Shown: positions 50,501 through 62,300 of the stretch, one piece after another
Numbering within the stretch: position 1 is the stretch's first letter
Layout of the letters: every line of letters starts with the position of its first letter
Source: Balanoglossus misakiensis
Taxonomy: Eukaryota; Hemichordata
NCBI GenBank assembly: GCA_040954595.2
Contig: CM082581.2
Coordinates: 11,966,001 to 12,030,000 of the forward strand
DNA: 64,000 nt
Direction: 5' to 3'
Position numbers and translations under genes: made by a program
Notes under the pieces: model-generated
Told to the model about the DNA's origin: nothing
Seen by the model: the letters and a program-made list of their open reading frames with translations, nothing else
Databases searched by the model: none

Positions 50501-52054
50501 GGTCACTACGCATGTGTACGGGACTGATTCTGTCGTTTCACCATTTTCGTTGTTGGCTGTCCCATTTTCGTTTTCTTCCGGTGTGAGGACCGTTGTGGGT
50601 TCGCTTGTTGCATTTAGTGCCAATCCTTCACCATCGGCTAGGGATACAAATTGGTCAGGGTCTGTTAGTGACATAGGAATTTTTTTTCCGTGGCGGCTTA
50701 CAGAATGTAAAAAAATTAAAGGCCAACCGCTACAGACAAGTTTAAAGTCTGTGCCCACAAGCAACAGTAGTCGTTGATAGGTACAAACAGCTGATGACAA
50801 CTTGTAGTGGTAAATTCGGAATTTTTATTCGACCTGTTCAGCATAATACATGTGACAATACGGACCAGTTCATGTGATGTATAAAACTTGAAACCATTCA
50901 GATTACCTGGTATCTTGCATGTGTATATCTTCTCACTGTCACAAGTGTCCGTCAACCATTCCATTTTATTGGTGATTTTGACGAATGCGCATTGGTGTGT
51001 AGAGTCACTGGACGGAAATCTATTCTTCCAATTGCTGAAGTTTGTTGAAGTACCATCCAACCAGACAAAATCACCGGACGAGTCTTTCTCTAGTCCCAGC
51101 CATATGTCCTTTCCACGTCGATTGTTTGGAAGGGCCTGCCAAATCAGATCAGATCAAATCAAATCAGATCAGAACAGATCAAGTCATATCAAATCAAACC
51201 AAAACCAAACCAATCAGTTGAACACAATTCAGTCTAATCGAATCACAACAGTCAGTCAGCAAATCCAATTGGTCATTTACACAAGGACAAAACCTTCCTG
51301 GAGTTGTATCAAAGAGTTTGCAAGCTCCCAAAATATTGCATTAATACCTTACTAGTGTACACAGATACACACACACACTCATGAACACATGCAACTTACA
51401 TCATATATGATTTGACTCTCGGCTTCACTTGTTATCTGTAAAAGAGAGGCTGTCGCCCCAAAGCGTTGCCGACACTCTTCAAGCGCAGAATCGAATGACA
51501 TGGTATCATTTTGTGCACTGACGTAAAGACAGTAGTTGTCGCTGATCGGGTGCAGCACATTAAGGCAATCTGTCGGTATTAGAAAATAGTTCTGACGTTA
51601 TCATATTGGGGTACAATACAAATTCGTACTGTATATCATTTCAACATTTGCACTTGGAAGATCCAAGTGACTATTTTCTGTGGTCAAACATTCAATGAAG
51701 TCTATTTCTGACGATGGCTGTTTACAACTTATATTCGATCACTAAAATAAATTCCCTTTAAATGATCTACTAGTATGTTTCATGAAAATGGCAATAGCAG
51801 AATTGGTTAGTGACAATTTTTAGTGCAAAACCTATGGGAAGGCAAATTAGACGCTCTCATAGACGTGTCCACTCCAACCTGGAATCCCCTTTAGTATGTA
51901 TCTGCAGTTCTCTGAAACACTTCTTTTATGAAAATTAAAAAAAAGTGAAAATTATAATGTAATTTACTCCGTATATGTGCAAAGAAAATAATTTCAAATG
52001 TTAAGGATGGCTTTACCTACCTATGCAGAACACAATGCTCTGTAGAACGAAAAT
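41997..52054 (-). CDS. aGPCR-B: adhesion GPCR with one C-type lectin domain (start exon not found)
   Basis: The gene has 25 exons, in order of translation: 52021-52054, 51400-51569, 50907-51135, 50402-50637, 50001-50183, 49676-49744, 49472-49583, 49161-49265, 48884-48953, 48576-48699, 48323-48381, 47882-48017, 47571-47674, 46904-47006, 46383-46536, 46073-46142, 45720-45786, 45398-45483, 45058-45184, 44800-44841, 44488-44571, 43427-43544, 42717-42784, 42327-42386, 41997-42053. All junctions have GT/AG and matching phase; the total is 2667 nt, or 888 residues plus TAA. The order is end of signal peptide, CTLD, Ser/Thr/Asn-rich linker, GAIN/GPS, seven helices and a 128-residue tail. It is a tandem paralogue of aGPCR-A. 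The ATG exon lies upstream of 52054 and could not be placed. Confidence 0.88.
44800..47674 (-). CDS. aGPCR-B seven-transmembrane domain
   Basis: Eight exons: TM1 47571-47674, TM2 46904-47006 ([19 protein letters not shown]), TM3 46383-46536 ([19 protein letters not shown]), TM4 46073-46142, ECL2/TM5 45720-45786 ([19 protein letters not shown]), ICL3 45398-45483, TM6/7 45058-45184 ([20 protein letters not shown]) and TM7 end 44800-44841 ([14 protein letters not shown]). All have the same phase, and all but TM4 the same length, as the aGPCR-A exons. Introns here are short (0.2-0.6 kb), unlike the giant satellite intron of the paralogue. Confidence 0.93.
44974..44994 (+). repeat. C-rich tract in an aGPCR-B intron
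   Basis: A TC/C run of about 21 bp ending in 12 C, inside the intron between the TM6/7 exon and the TM7-end exon. Confidence 0.85.
47751..47833 (+). repeat. Single diverged copy of the satellite's parent repeat
   Basis: It reads CATGTAATGATATAACCCAT, then GAAAAATG, then GGCAAAGTCGAGAAATTAAC, then CTTTTTG. Order and spacing match one ~86-bp unit of the older repeat that flanks the aGPCR-A satellite, in the same orientation. It lies in the intron between the aGPCR-B GPS and TM1 exons, which is not the intron that carries the array in aGPCR-A. Confidence 0.7.
47882..48017 (-). CDS. aGPCR-B GPS autoproteolysis motif
   Basis: It encodes [12 protein letters not shown] and [20 protein letters not shown]. 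With CVFW in the exon before, all GPS cysteines and tryptophans are present. The cleavage tripeptide is again H-T-T, as in aGPCR-A, giving a predicted tethered agonist that starts [13 protein letters not shown]. Confidence 0.9.
48323..50637 (-). CDS. aGPCR-B linker and GAIN domain exons
   Basis: Exon 50402-50637 encodes an acidic, Thr/Asn-rich linker ([19 protein letters not shown]) with several N-glycosylation sequons, then a Cys-Trp block ([20 protein letters not shown]). Exons 50001-50183, 49676-49744, 49472-49583, 49161-49265, 48884-48953 and 48576-48699 form the GAIN domain, with patterns such as [20 protein letters not shown] and [20 protein letters not shown]. Exon 48323-48381 ends with ECVFWDFNI, the first GPS block. 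The donor of 48884-48953 was placed at AA|GTACGT, because that phase joins to 48576-48699 and reads like the paralogue. Confidence 0.83.
50907..52054 (-). CDS. aGPCR-B signal-peptide end and C-type lectin domain
   Basis: Exon 52021-52054 encodes [11 protein letters not shown], the hydrophobic end of a signal peptide. It joins (GAT) to exon 51400-51569 ([28 protein letters not shown]) and then to 50907-51135 ([46 protein letters not shown]). The lectin fold and its cysteines are clear. The EPN/QPD triplet is absent (KNRFPSSD in its place) and WND is replaced by WLTD, so a classical calcium-dependent sugar site is unlikely. It more probably binds protein or another ligand. This contrasts with the two lectin domains of aGPCR-A. 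Confidence 0.88.
51141..51220 (+). repeat. ATCAA/ATCAG pentamer repeat next to a lectin exon
   Basis: Imperfect repeats of AAATCAGATCAGATCAAATC type, about 80 bp, start 5 bp from the acceptor end of aGPCR-B exon 50907-51135. On the coding strand they form a TTGAT/CTGAT-rich tract that stands in for the polypyrimidine tract. Confidence 0.85.
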
Positions 52055-54433
52055 CTGTAGAAAAAGAGGGGGGAAACAAGATTGGAATTAGATTGAAGAC
52101 CGGCGTACAAGAATGAGATAATTCCCAGAATCAATCGTGTATATCTTGTTCTGAGAAATGCAATTTCACATCATTGATTCGCTATATTCTTAGACTGCAA
52201 TGATGTTTCTTTTATAAAGCGCGGCGCATAACGTATTTCAGCAGTTGTAGTATGAAGGAAACATAAAGCCGTTGTTTGTCTTTTCGGACAAGTATAGCAT
52301 TTTTTTTCTGTTTACAACAAGATATCATGAACATTCAGATCACAATCACCTACATCATCATCGTCACCACCACCCCAACCACCACTATCACTAACGTCGA
52401 CGTCTTTGCCGTTGTCTGAATCTGAATGTTCAAAATGTACGCCAAGTTGTAATCAGTGTGGAACATCGAAAGTCAAACGTTTTGTTTTATTGATCACAGC
52501 ACACGTCAGTAAACCTGACCTATAAACGCCCTGTCCATTGCAATTCCCGGTCACACCCGTCAATTCAAAAACTGAATGGGCAAACAGCCAAGCGTGTTTT
52601 ATAGCACATCGCTGCACATTTTAGTAAAATCAGTATTCCGATAGTGTAGATTTAATGTCACGTTCAAATTCACCATGGAAAACATACCGTACTTCATATT
52701 GATGTATCGCTGAACCATGGGTGCTATTAACAATTAAGTCATTTTGAACAGTTCCATCATGAAATGCCCTTGGGGTTTTACTAAATTGGATATAAATGGT
52801 ACACGAGATGAACATACATAGTAACACGTGATATGTTTCACTTCCTCTTTTCATACACATCTTTCAACATCTGGGCGAACGTTTAGTGTGACTGTCGGCT
52901 TGCAAACATTACATTAATAAAATACACAGTTTTAATTAGAATTTACTAGAATTATCACCAAATTTGTCTGGTGGCAATAAAATTCATACATTGCTCGGGA
53001 CGGCACACAACAGACTCTGGTTTCCGCTACAACTCGTCGAGCGACACTGATATTCAGCAGTGTCCTTTCGGGGAGATCCGTTGTGGATTAGTTTCGGGCA
53101 CGATAAAAGGTTATGGTACGCACTAAAACAAACACAATTCATCTTCTGTCGCAGTACACATAAGATGCAAAGAGTATCGGCGGATGAGGACCCATTCCAA
53201 TGTGATATCAGACGCACCTCAATCAACCAAGCAAAACGTTTGATTGATCACTCTTCCTGGGCAAATTTCCTGGAGTCGAGAATTGGACTCACTTTGGCAG
53301 TCAACTCACAAAGGTTGATAATAGCTTAAATTATATCGCTTTGATGATCGCGATATATATCGTTGGGACAGAAATAAAACTGTGCACATTTTTCTTGCAC
53401 CTGCGTGTGATTCAATGAAGAATGTTTATATCGGAGGCAGATATTAACTGCTTTTATTTTGCTTGGTAGCATTGAAAGGATTATTGGTCACATGGTCAAT
53501 TTTATGGAAGAAAGATTAATTCACAAACACAAGCAATTACTGTATCTCTAGTAAAAATTAAATATCAGCTGAGCTCGATGAAGTATGCAATCACACAGGA
53601 GGGAAATTGATCGTTTTTGGCATCTTTGGAATGTGTGTGTCCAAGATTTACGACCCATGACATCATCTGCTATTCTATTCAGTTGTCTAAGGGAACCAAA
53701 TAAATAAATCCGGTATGGCGATATTGGTATGAACGCATCGGCAAAACCCCACATGAGATCAAGAATGGCTCTTGTCTCTACTCTCGCTTCTCATAAAGGG
53801 TTACCACAGATGGGACAGTATTAGTCTCACCCAAGATAAATGTGCATTCTATTCCCCGCGAAGGAGAGCTTGTATTTAATACGCAATCACATCGTAAATT
53901 TTGCCTCTCTGAAGTAGTTATATCTACCGGTTAAGATGAGCGAACGTATGCTGTTACGCCCTGCTGGTCATGATGAATCCGATTTCGCAAAAAAAAAATA
54001 ACAAAATTTATTGAGACAATGTTTTCACTGCGGCGAATTCCACAATTTCCGCAGTCGCTGTCCCAGATACCATTGACAGAGAGTGCAGCATGAATGCCAC
54101 AAAGAGGGTAAGAGTAAAATATGATCTTTAGCTCAGGGAGGAGGGCGATGCTACGACAACGGTAATCACAAATTAATAAATTACACCAAAAAGATTGGAT
54201 TACGGGAAACATATGGCATATGCCACACAATAGTGCACGCGATATTAAACACGTCGAATTAGTGACCGTAGATTGCCACACTTTGAAAGAGGAAAACACA
54301 CAAGGATTGGATATTGAACGTCTTTCAAGGACTTGTCTGGCGTCAGCTGGGCTACGATGAAACAGGTTTTTGTGAATGTCTACTGTCCGGCTGACCTAGT
54401 CGGACACGTGAATTATCCAGCTATAATCTATAA
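52055..54433. other. Upstream region of aGPCR-B; start exon expected but not found
   Basis: The exon with the aGPCR-B start codon should lie here or further right. It must end in phase 0 before a GT donor on the - strand. I found no ATG exon that fits well; the 76-codon frame at 52630-52860 starts with a methionine but does not join to the signal-peptide exon. Nothing else is recognised. Confidence 0.4.
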
Positions 54434-54982
54434 GGTGTGTGTTTGTGTGTGTGTGTGTATGTATGTATGTATACATGTATGTATGTATGTATGTATGTAT
54501 GTATGTATGTATGTATCATTGTATGTATGTATGTATGTATGTATCATTGTATGTATGTATGTATGTATGTATGTATGTATCATTGTATGTATGTATGTAT
54601 GTATCATTGTATGTATGTATGTATGTATGTATGTATGTATGTACTATGTATGTACTATGTATCATTGTATGTATGTACATGTATGTACTATGTATGTAGT
54701 ATGTATGTAGTATCATTGTATGTATGTATGTATGTATGTATGTATGTGTGTACGTACGGTATGTATGTATGTATGTATGTATGTATGTATGTATGTATGT
54801 ATGTATGTATGTATGTATGTATGTGTGTACGTACGGTATGTATGTATGTATGTATGTATGTATGTATGTGTGTGTGTATGTATGTATGTATGTATGTATT
54901 TATGTATGTATGTATGTATGTATGTGTGTACGTACGGTATGTATGTATGTATGTATGTATGTATGTATGTATGTATGTGTGT
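54434..54982 (+). repeat. GTAT microsatellite
   Basis: A 549-bp (GTAT)n array begins with GT dinucleotides and is interrupted by GTATCATT and GTACTATGTATC variants in its left half. In its right half it contains three copies of GTGTGTACGTACGGTATG. The Met-Tyr-Val-Cys reading frames on it are translation of the repeat, not genes. Confidence 0.98.
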
Positions 54983-57427
54983 CACATGGAAAGTGTCTAA
55001 AAAGTGTAATTAAGTGTGACACAATCTGTGTATTTCCCCAATGTATTATCGTTTGCTACAATCAAATATTTTCCAACCTTCATTTCACACCATACATTAG
55101 CCGTCTGCTCTTAAATTTTGCAATTTCATTTCAGTGGGATTATTTTATTCACACATCCGGTTGTATTACTATTGCGTGTAACAAAAGGCAATGGAATAAA
55201 AATCATCTGGTACACCACTGAGGCCACTGAGGCATGATGGATGAAAGGCACATTGTATATTTACAAGACTATGAGTAAACACTAGGACGCAAAGCAGTAA
55301 TTTTTATTTTATTTGGGAACCAGCTATACGCAGGTATTAAAATATGACCACATGTATATTTAAATCAACGAAATGACTAATAAATCGCGCCTTTGACGGT
55401 ATTCGTACTTCTTTCTTTGTGTGGCAATTAGAACTGAGCTAATTGCCAACTTAAAGTTGAACATTTATGCATACTAATTTAGAAATTCAAATCACGTGAG
55501 AGGCGACACGAAGCAAAGACGCGGGACTTTTAACTTTTCCAACAAATGCTGAAGTTATCAACCTTGACTACTTTTCTTGTTTGAACCACCCCTTTACTAA
55601 TTCTGGGGCCAGTGGATATTGATAATTTGAAATAAATAATGATATTTAAGTTGCCGTTCTGTTTCATGTTGCGTCGTTATTTCTTTGCGTGATTGAAGCA
55701 AACTCAATGAACGTCCGTATGTGAACATTTGAAACTCTATCTACAATTTGCCACAGCGATTGAATTGATGGTACTCCTATCAATAATGACGAAATTATTT
55801 GAAATACTGTCACATATCTCCTGTTAGTCTGCGAATATGAGTCGAGTAACTCATCATAATTACTCTTTTTTCTTATTACCTGAAAAGTGAAAGAACATGA
55901 AGACGCTGTCCATGACCGACCAGCTCGTTATCTTACAGTACGAGTTTAATTGAACCCTTTGACTTTTAGAAATGGTCTAGAATCAGAGTTTAATTGAAAC
56001 CTTTGCTTTTTAGAAAGGATGGGTTTTAAAAATCACAGCGTCCATTTCCTTTGTACAATTTCTACATCTACGTCATGCTAGATAAAGACAATATCCAAAC
56101 CCAGCTAAAATCTCCTTGGAATATCGACTTTGACAACTAACCTCAAACAGCTCAATCTTATGACACGTACGAATGCAAAGTTTTGCTTGCCCATTTTCAA
56201 TGAATCAGCTTATTTCAGGACGATTCGGTAACCATAATCACAGTGCCTTTTAAAACGATGAAAGATTAAAATCACGCACAATTGGACCCAGTATAGTTGT
56301 TTTAATCAATGTGGGAGTTACAGTTGCGTGACAAGAGAATATTGTTGTTATGAAAAGGGATGTTGTTTATTAGCCACATCCACACCGGGGTAACCAGACC
56401 AATTTATCATTCCGACGTCCTGCGTCATGACAGAAGACTGATCGTTTTTATTCGTGTAATTTTGTAAACAGATAGAGAACAAATCTGAACAACAAACATT
56501 GACGCGCATTACAATGTACAATGTAGCTCTTTCTCAGTTATACAAACAGACATGTATCGTAATCCGGGCATGTTTGCATTAAGATCAAGTCAAATTTATA
56601 TGGTACATAGAGAAAGGCGTTGTAGCAGTAGGAAAGAGACCAAGGAAAATTATTCATGTTAAAATTTACAAACTAAAGTTCTGAGAATATTCTGCTTGGG
56701 GTTGGGTAAAATTTATCATTATAGGTTTTTAATGGCACCAAAGTTGATTTTTCACAAATGTGACATCTTGATCGCATTGACAGATGGCCATGCATGGTGT
56801 TCAATGGAAGCATTGAAAAGTTCACAAGAGTTGACACAAATCGATGATACAATGGAAACATTTATCCGATTACATTTCGCGAGTCTTGCGCGCACATATC
56901 TGAATTGTAATCGGGATTTCATAATTTCACCAAGTCAACAAAAAAACATTTTACAAGTTTGATATGACCTTTGATGAGAGATTTCAGGATAATTCCTACT
57001 TTATTTGGACATCAATAATTTATTGCAAATAGGCAATAATCGTCGTCTGCCGACAAAGGGTATTGCGCAAGTGGGAACACCAGCCGCTGCCACATATGAA
57101 TTCAGGTTTAGTGTTATTATGAATTTAAGTAGTATTACAAATTGGGTTCCTATGTCATGACTAAATGACTATGAAGGGATTTCAAACATGTATACGACCA
57201 TAACAAGGATAAATTAGTTTCAAAATGGCAGGATGGCCATTGTTTTACACTATACCTTTATAAATGTCATTTTGTATGCATATATACTGGCGTGGTGTGG
57301 GCCTATATCTAGTTCAGCCTTTGAATGTAGTGCGCATGTGCGTAATTTGCCAGACTTCGTGATGAGGAGGTCGCGTACAAAACTGCACAGCTCAGTCGCG
57401 GGTTATTGAACCAGGTTTTATCAGAGG

Positions 57428-57510
57428 TTCGGGTGTGGCCGAATAGTTTTGGCATTGGTGTCTTTGCTACGTGGATCGCTATCATATAGCGTGCCAGTTC
57501 GAATCCAGTA
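57428..57510 (+). ncRNA. Degenerate tRNA-like element (A box, B box, long-arm hairpin)
   Basis: TGGCCGAATAGTTTTGG at 57436-57452 resembles an internal RNA polymerase III A box. AGTTCGAATCC at 57496-57506 resembles a B box (10 of 11 positions of GGTTCGANTCC). Between them CGCTAT-CAT-ATAGCG makes a perfect 6-bp hairpin where a Leu/Ser tRNA has its long variable arm. The acceptor and T stems do not pair well and no anticodon stem is evident, so it is a pseudogene or the head of a tRNA-derived SINE rather than a working tRNA. Confidence 0.35.
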
Positions 57511-59006
57511 TGAAAGGTATATTAAGCCACAGTTTAAAACCATGGAAATGACAGGATTTCACTTGGGTGGTCATGCGTAAAAATCAACAATGGTCACTAG
57601 AAAACTTTGGTACGTTTATTTCACCATAATTATATGGGAAAATGTAAATTGAACAATGACAACAGAACAATGTTGGAGCTGCAGCCGTTAGGAACGCCAG
57701 GATATGGAATTCTTCCATGATGTTTGACTTCAATGGCTAAAGCGTTGAGAACTGCAGCCCTTCAATTGTTGATCTTAATGAGTATTTTTTTCTCGATTTT
57801 CCGCCCTTAAACTTGTATACATCATTTAATAGGGCAAGAATAATACAGTATTCTTTGTTGGCAGTCCAATAAAAAACATATTCGGTACATTTATCACAAC
57901 CGATGATTGCATGTATTCATAAGAAACTGAAATTGAGCACGTAAGCTTGAAAGCGATTGACATTTATGGCTTGTAACTCAAACAATCGATCACAATAGCA
58001 GAGTCCTTGCATCTGTAGTTGTGCACTCAAGTAACGAGTTTATTCAATGCCAGATTCCCACTTTACTCTCTTTCTATCAGTCACGTCTGTTGTATGCATC
58101 ACTGGAGAAATGTGAATAAACTGAGGTGCCTTTCAGCCTGTTGTTACGTTCATCTTCCCGTTAAACAACGCTTTTTACGATAGCCTATATACCGGTAGGC
58201 GACTGTACTTTTGCATGTTGCACCTTGCAGGAGCTGGTCCGTGAAATGACGCATGGCTGCGTCAGATTGAAAATGGTTTGCTGGACCGGAAACAAATATC
58301 TTCATGGTTGTTGATGGCGGTTACAGTGAAATCTGACACCTCATGAATGTACTAACCTAAATGCACCACGAATACTAACGACTGAGATATGTTTAGTGAT
58401 GTCATTTTATTGCCACCTCCAGTGTGGGCACCTGCACTCAGCGATACTGTCAACAATACATGCTTCTTTACACTAGCGGCAAGATGATGGCTTGCAGAAA
58501 CGATTTTCGAACTTGCTACTGCAATATCTCTTAAACAGTGGTATAACAGTTGTCGAAATGACAGTGCAAAGCTTCACATGTATAATGAAGCGCCGTACTC
58601 ACTTTTTTACCCACAATGCAATTATTATTTTTCAGCAACCATATGCCATACATATAAAATCTTCTTAAAGGAATTACCAATTTGGGATGATGATCTCTCA
58701 TCGTCAACGACACATCTTAAATGATACGGTCTTTGTTGTGTGCCTTCTCTACGTTTTGAGAGTTCTTCATGTGACAGATGGTGGATTTCATCTTTGCAAA
58801 TATCAATTTCCTTGGTAAATTAAGCCCGTCAGTTATAATCAGCGATATGCCTAGGCTATGTCAGAGAGGCACAGAAATGTGTCTCCTTCGCCCCGTTGTT
58901 GACGTCATGGGGAGCATTATTGCGAGCAGGTTTTGGAAGTACACACCGTACACTCCTTACCAAGTTAACATACAACAATGTGGCATGACACAAACATGTA
59001 CTACGC

Positions 59007-59351
59007 GTGCACCATTTTCCACCAAAATGTAAGCTAGTCATTCAAAGGAAAATGAATAACTTGGACCATTGCTTTCCAACATTTGAAAAGAAAACAATTT
59101 CGCCCTTCGTTGCGCCAATTTGCGGAAGTCACGTGAAAGACATTCACAATCTTACTTCCAGCGGCGTGGCTGTGTGCACCATTTTGAGGACCAATTTGAC
59201 GGGGAATAATGGGACAATCGTTGTACGAATTTCACCCAACGATCAGTTAATTTACCTATTTAGTATTGAAGAAGAAAGTCTCTCTGCAGAATTGGAAATA
59301 TCCTTGCATATAGATATCGCGGGCCATAATTACCAAGGCTTTACCACTTAG
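59007..59351 (+). CDS. Open reading frame of unknown status
   Basis: A 114-residue frame. Its second half (HVKDIHNLTSSGVAVCTILR, then NDQLIYLFSIEEESLSAELE) has a protein-like alternation of hydrophobic and polar residues and two N-glycosylation sequons. I do not recognise it. It has no clear promoter or splice partners. It may be chance, a lone exon, or a remnant. Confidence 0.12.
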   Translation: MHHFPPKCKLVIQRKMNNLDHCFPTFEKKTISPFVAPICGSHVKDIHNLTSSGVAVCTILRTNLTGNNGTIVVRISPNDQLIYLFSIEEESLSAELEISLHIDIAGHNYQGFTT

Positions 59352-62300
59352 TGATCATGTGTCTTTGAGAGTTTCCTTTGCGGTGTGTAAACCCTGGGGT
59401 TTACAGAAATAAATGCAGCGTTCTTTTTTGTTAGAATACGGTGCTCCGAATATGTCATGTTGTTTCCTATGAAATTGCTTCAGAGTTGGATGGGTAGGAT
59501 GATTTTATAGTCAACCGCAGCCCAAGCAAGATTCAGTTGACATTTTCGGTTAAAGGGAGATGATCATCCAAACCAGAGACTGGTTTAAAAATTGTATTCA
59601 GTCAAATGCCATAAGGCATGGATAAAATGGTAGTTGAATGTTTTACATTGGCTTTGAGAAAGTTTTCATGTTTGCCTTTAGTTGCGATTTCTTCTTACTG
59701 TGAAACTTTCTGTCTTTGACAGTTTTAGTTCAAGGAATTAATCCGATACGAACAATTGAAGTCTACGACAGTCTATGGTTAAACATTAAACATTTTCATT
59801 CAGTGTAGAATCCTCATTTTGTTCAATTGTTACCCTTTATTTTGTTTCCAATTCCAGTAGCGTTTTATTGTTGACCCCAATCTAACGTGGTTTTGGGAGT
59901 AACCACGTCGGAAACTTCAAAATGTGCGATATAATCAAAATCTGCCAGAATAAACTCCATCAGGAAAATAGTCAACCTTAATATCCACTGAGTTCTCTTT
60001 CGGCACGGTTTCCTCTCAAACATTAACAGGACACGTGGAAACAAACACAGGTATTTAAGTGCACTTACTACTTCCCCGCCAAGTGTAAAGCACGTGTATT
60101 TCAGCTTTGATATCAGTGAATGCGATTAGAGGTTAGCACGCACTATTGCAATTGATTCCCCCTCTGCGCACTGAACTTGTGTAAGTCTATGAAGGAATCA
60201 TCAGTCAAACTGCACTAACAGACGGAACAGAACTCGGATGTTATCAGCGCACATACATCAAAATGGTCATCCACGTTTACATTTATTAACCTTCACAAAC
60301 ATTCTGTATAACCTGTGCCAGGAGACTATTCCGAGGTAAAGGAATACAGACTCAACGCAGTTTCTGTGGTTGCATGATTCATTAGTACCACTAAGTCTAG
60401 CATGACTACCATTTGATCCATATGACAGGCGATTTCAGTTCACTGGATCTCAAATTCTATAGCAATTAAAACGCAAGGACTCGCGTTTCCTAAATTACGA
60501 AATAAATGCATTGACATATTTTTCTTCCCAACTTGTAACTAAATCAGAACGATATCCTCTGTCAACGTTTGTTTGAAACATATCATTTATGACCATTAAA
60601 ATCGGCTAAAGGATTGATTTTAAAAACTGCGCTTGTAGTATTACACTCGAGACAGCTCAATTCAAAACCCAAATTGCTCGAGTTTCGTGCTTTCCGCGGT
60701 AAATACCCTTGTGTTTAACGGGACACGGTAATAACTGTCACGAATTAAAACTATTCAATATGTCAGACATGTGTTTAACACCAGCTGTGGCACTTAACTA
60801 TAATGCGAATCAATTGAGGGACTGGTCTGCGGAAAAAGGATGTTTGGAAAATGCCATGACTCTACATAGTTACTTTTTATCGCTAAGATAGTAAGAAACT
60901 GATTATTATTTTTTTCGCTCAGACGGGTTTCTATATATGGATTTTACAAGTTGTTTTTTCAACACCACTATTGGTTTTTAATCTGCATGATTGGTCTTTA
61001 CTACTTGATAGATAATGTTGTCGTTTAATGTGGGCACAATTTGATTAACCGTAGTTGCGGGAAAAGGAGTGTCATTCAAGAGAAGGCCATACACATGTAC
61101 GAGGCTATAGGAATACTTCTTCTTGTACGTGTTCTCTCTACATATTTCTCTGATGGTCTTTTGTGAGTGTAGTGGGGCAATGCTGACATATATTTTACTT
61201 AAATTAGCGAGCACCCAATCTTTCAACAGAAACACCTGAGCACTTATTTGATGTTGCCGCATTTTCGCATGCTTAATTTCATTGCAATTCGACTCATGAA
61301 ATGATGTGGAGTGTGGCTTTTATTTTGTTCACCGTACAGGAATTCCGCCTGCGTATAATTTGCATTCAACTGGCCACTTTGGGTTGAATGTGTAAAGTAA
61401 CATAATTTCATTTATCATTTTACTTTCCACAGATCTCGGAAACAAAAGAACTTGTAATGTTATCCGTCACATGGAATTTGGAACACGAAAACTGCGAACA
61501 GTTCATATGAATTCAGCATAAAATGGTATTATAATATGTGACATTTAATAATGATAACCAATCAATATTAAATGCAATCCATAATCAGTGAAACGGTCGG
61601 TATTGGATTCATCAAGAATACAAATTTAACCTGCCCCACTCGTATGAGATTTCGGCTTTTTGTATTTCTGCTATAATTTTGTTCAGGGGTCATGTTGCTG
61701 AGCGTACAAAACTAGAACTTTTTCTTGTTATTGACCTCTTAAAACTAGAGTTGCTAGGGATTAATGCAAGTGGGGAGAATATATTCCCATGGGTTTGACA
61801 GGAAGACTGGGTACTAGTATTTATTCCGTGTATTCGCATCTTTACTCGAGAGACCAACTTCCTGCTGTATGCTAAGGTCAGTACGTAGCTGTCCACATGA
61901 CTATTTGTGACATCTGTATAAATGTATTATGTCCGATTCACAGACTGCTTGCTCTTGTGTCCATGCGTGCGATGTGTAGAGATTAATGGGGATATGTGGG
62001 CGCGATATCTGCCTTGAGCAATAGCAGAAAGCTAATTTGACTAGACAGCAGAGGGTGGCTTTGCAAATGGTTCGCTTTAGTCATATGCACGAAAACATAT
62101 CCTGCTGTGACCAAAGTGCCATACACCTGACATGCAATTGGTGTACACCAGTTGATTTCTGTGACCATGAACGTTGTAAAACACGAATGTTGACAATCTT
62201 CTATTTTGACCCATTCGCCTAAATTCGCGTAGACTTACCATAATCTGGATTAAATAGAAGCTTTGACCTTGGCCTTTCGCCTTTTTACATTATTTGCACC

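Noticed and set aside
54333-55221. Several Met-Tyr-Val-Cys and Tyr-Ile-His-Thr reading frames up to 187 codons
   Set aside because: They are produced by the GTAT microsatellite in all frames and have no other content.
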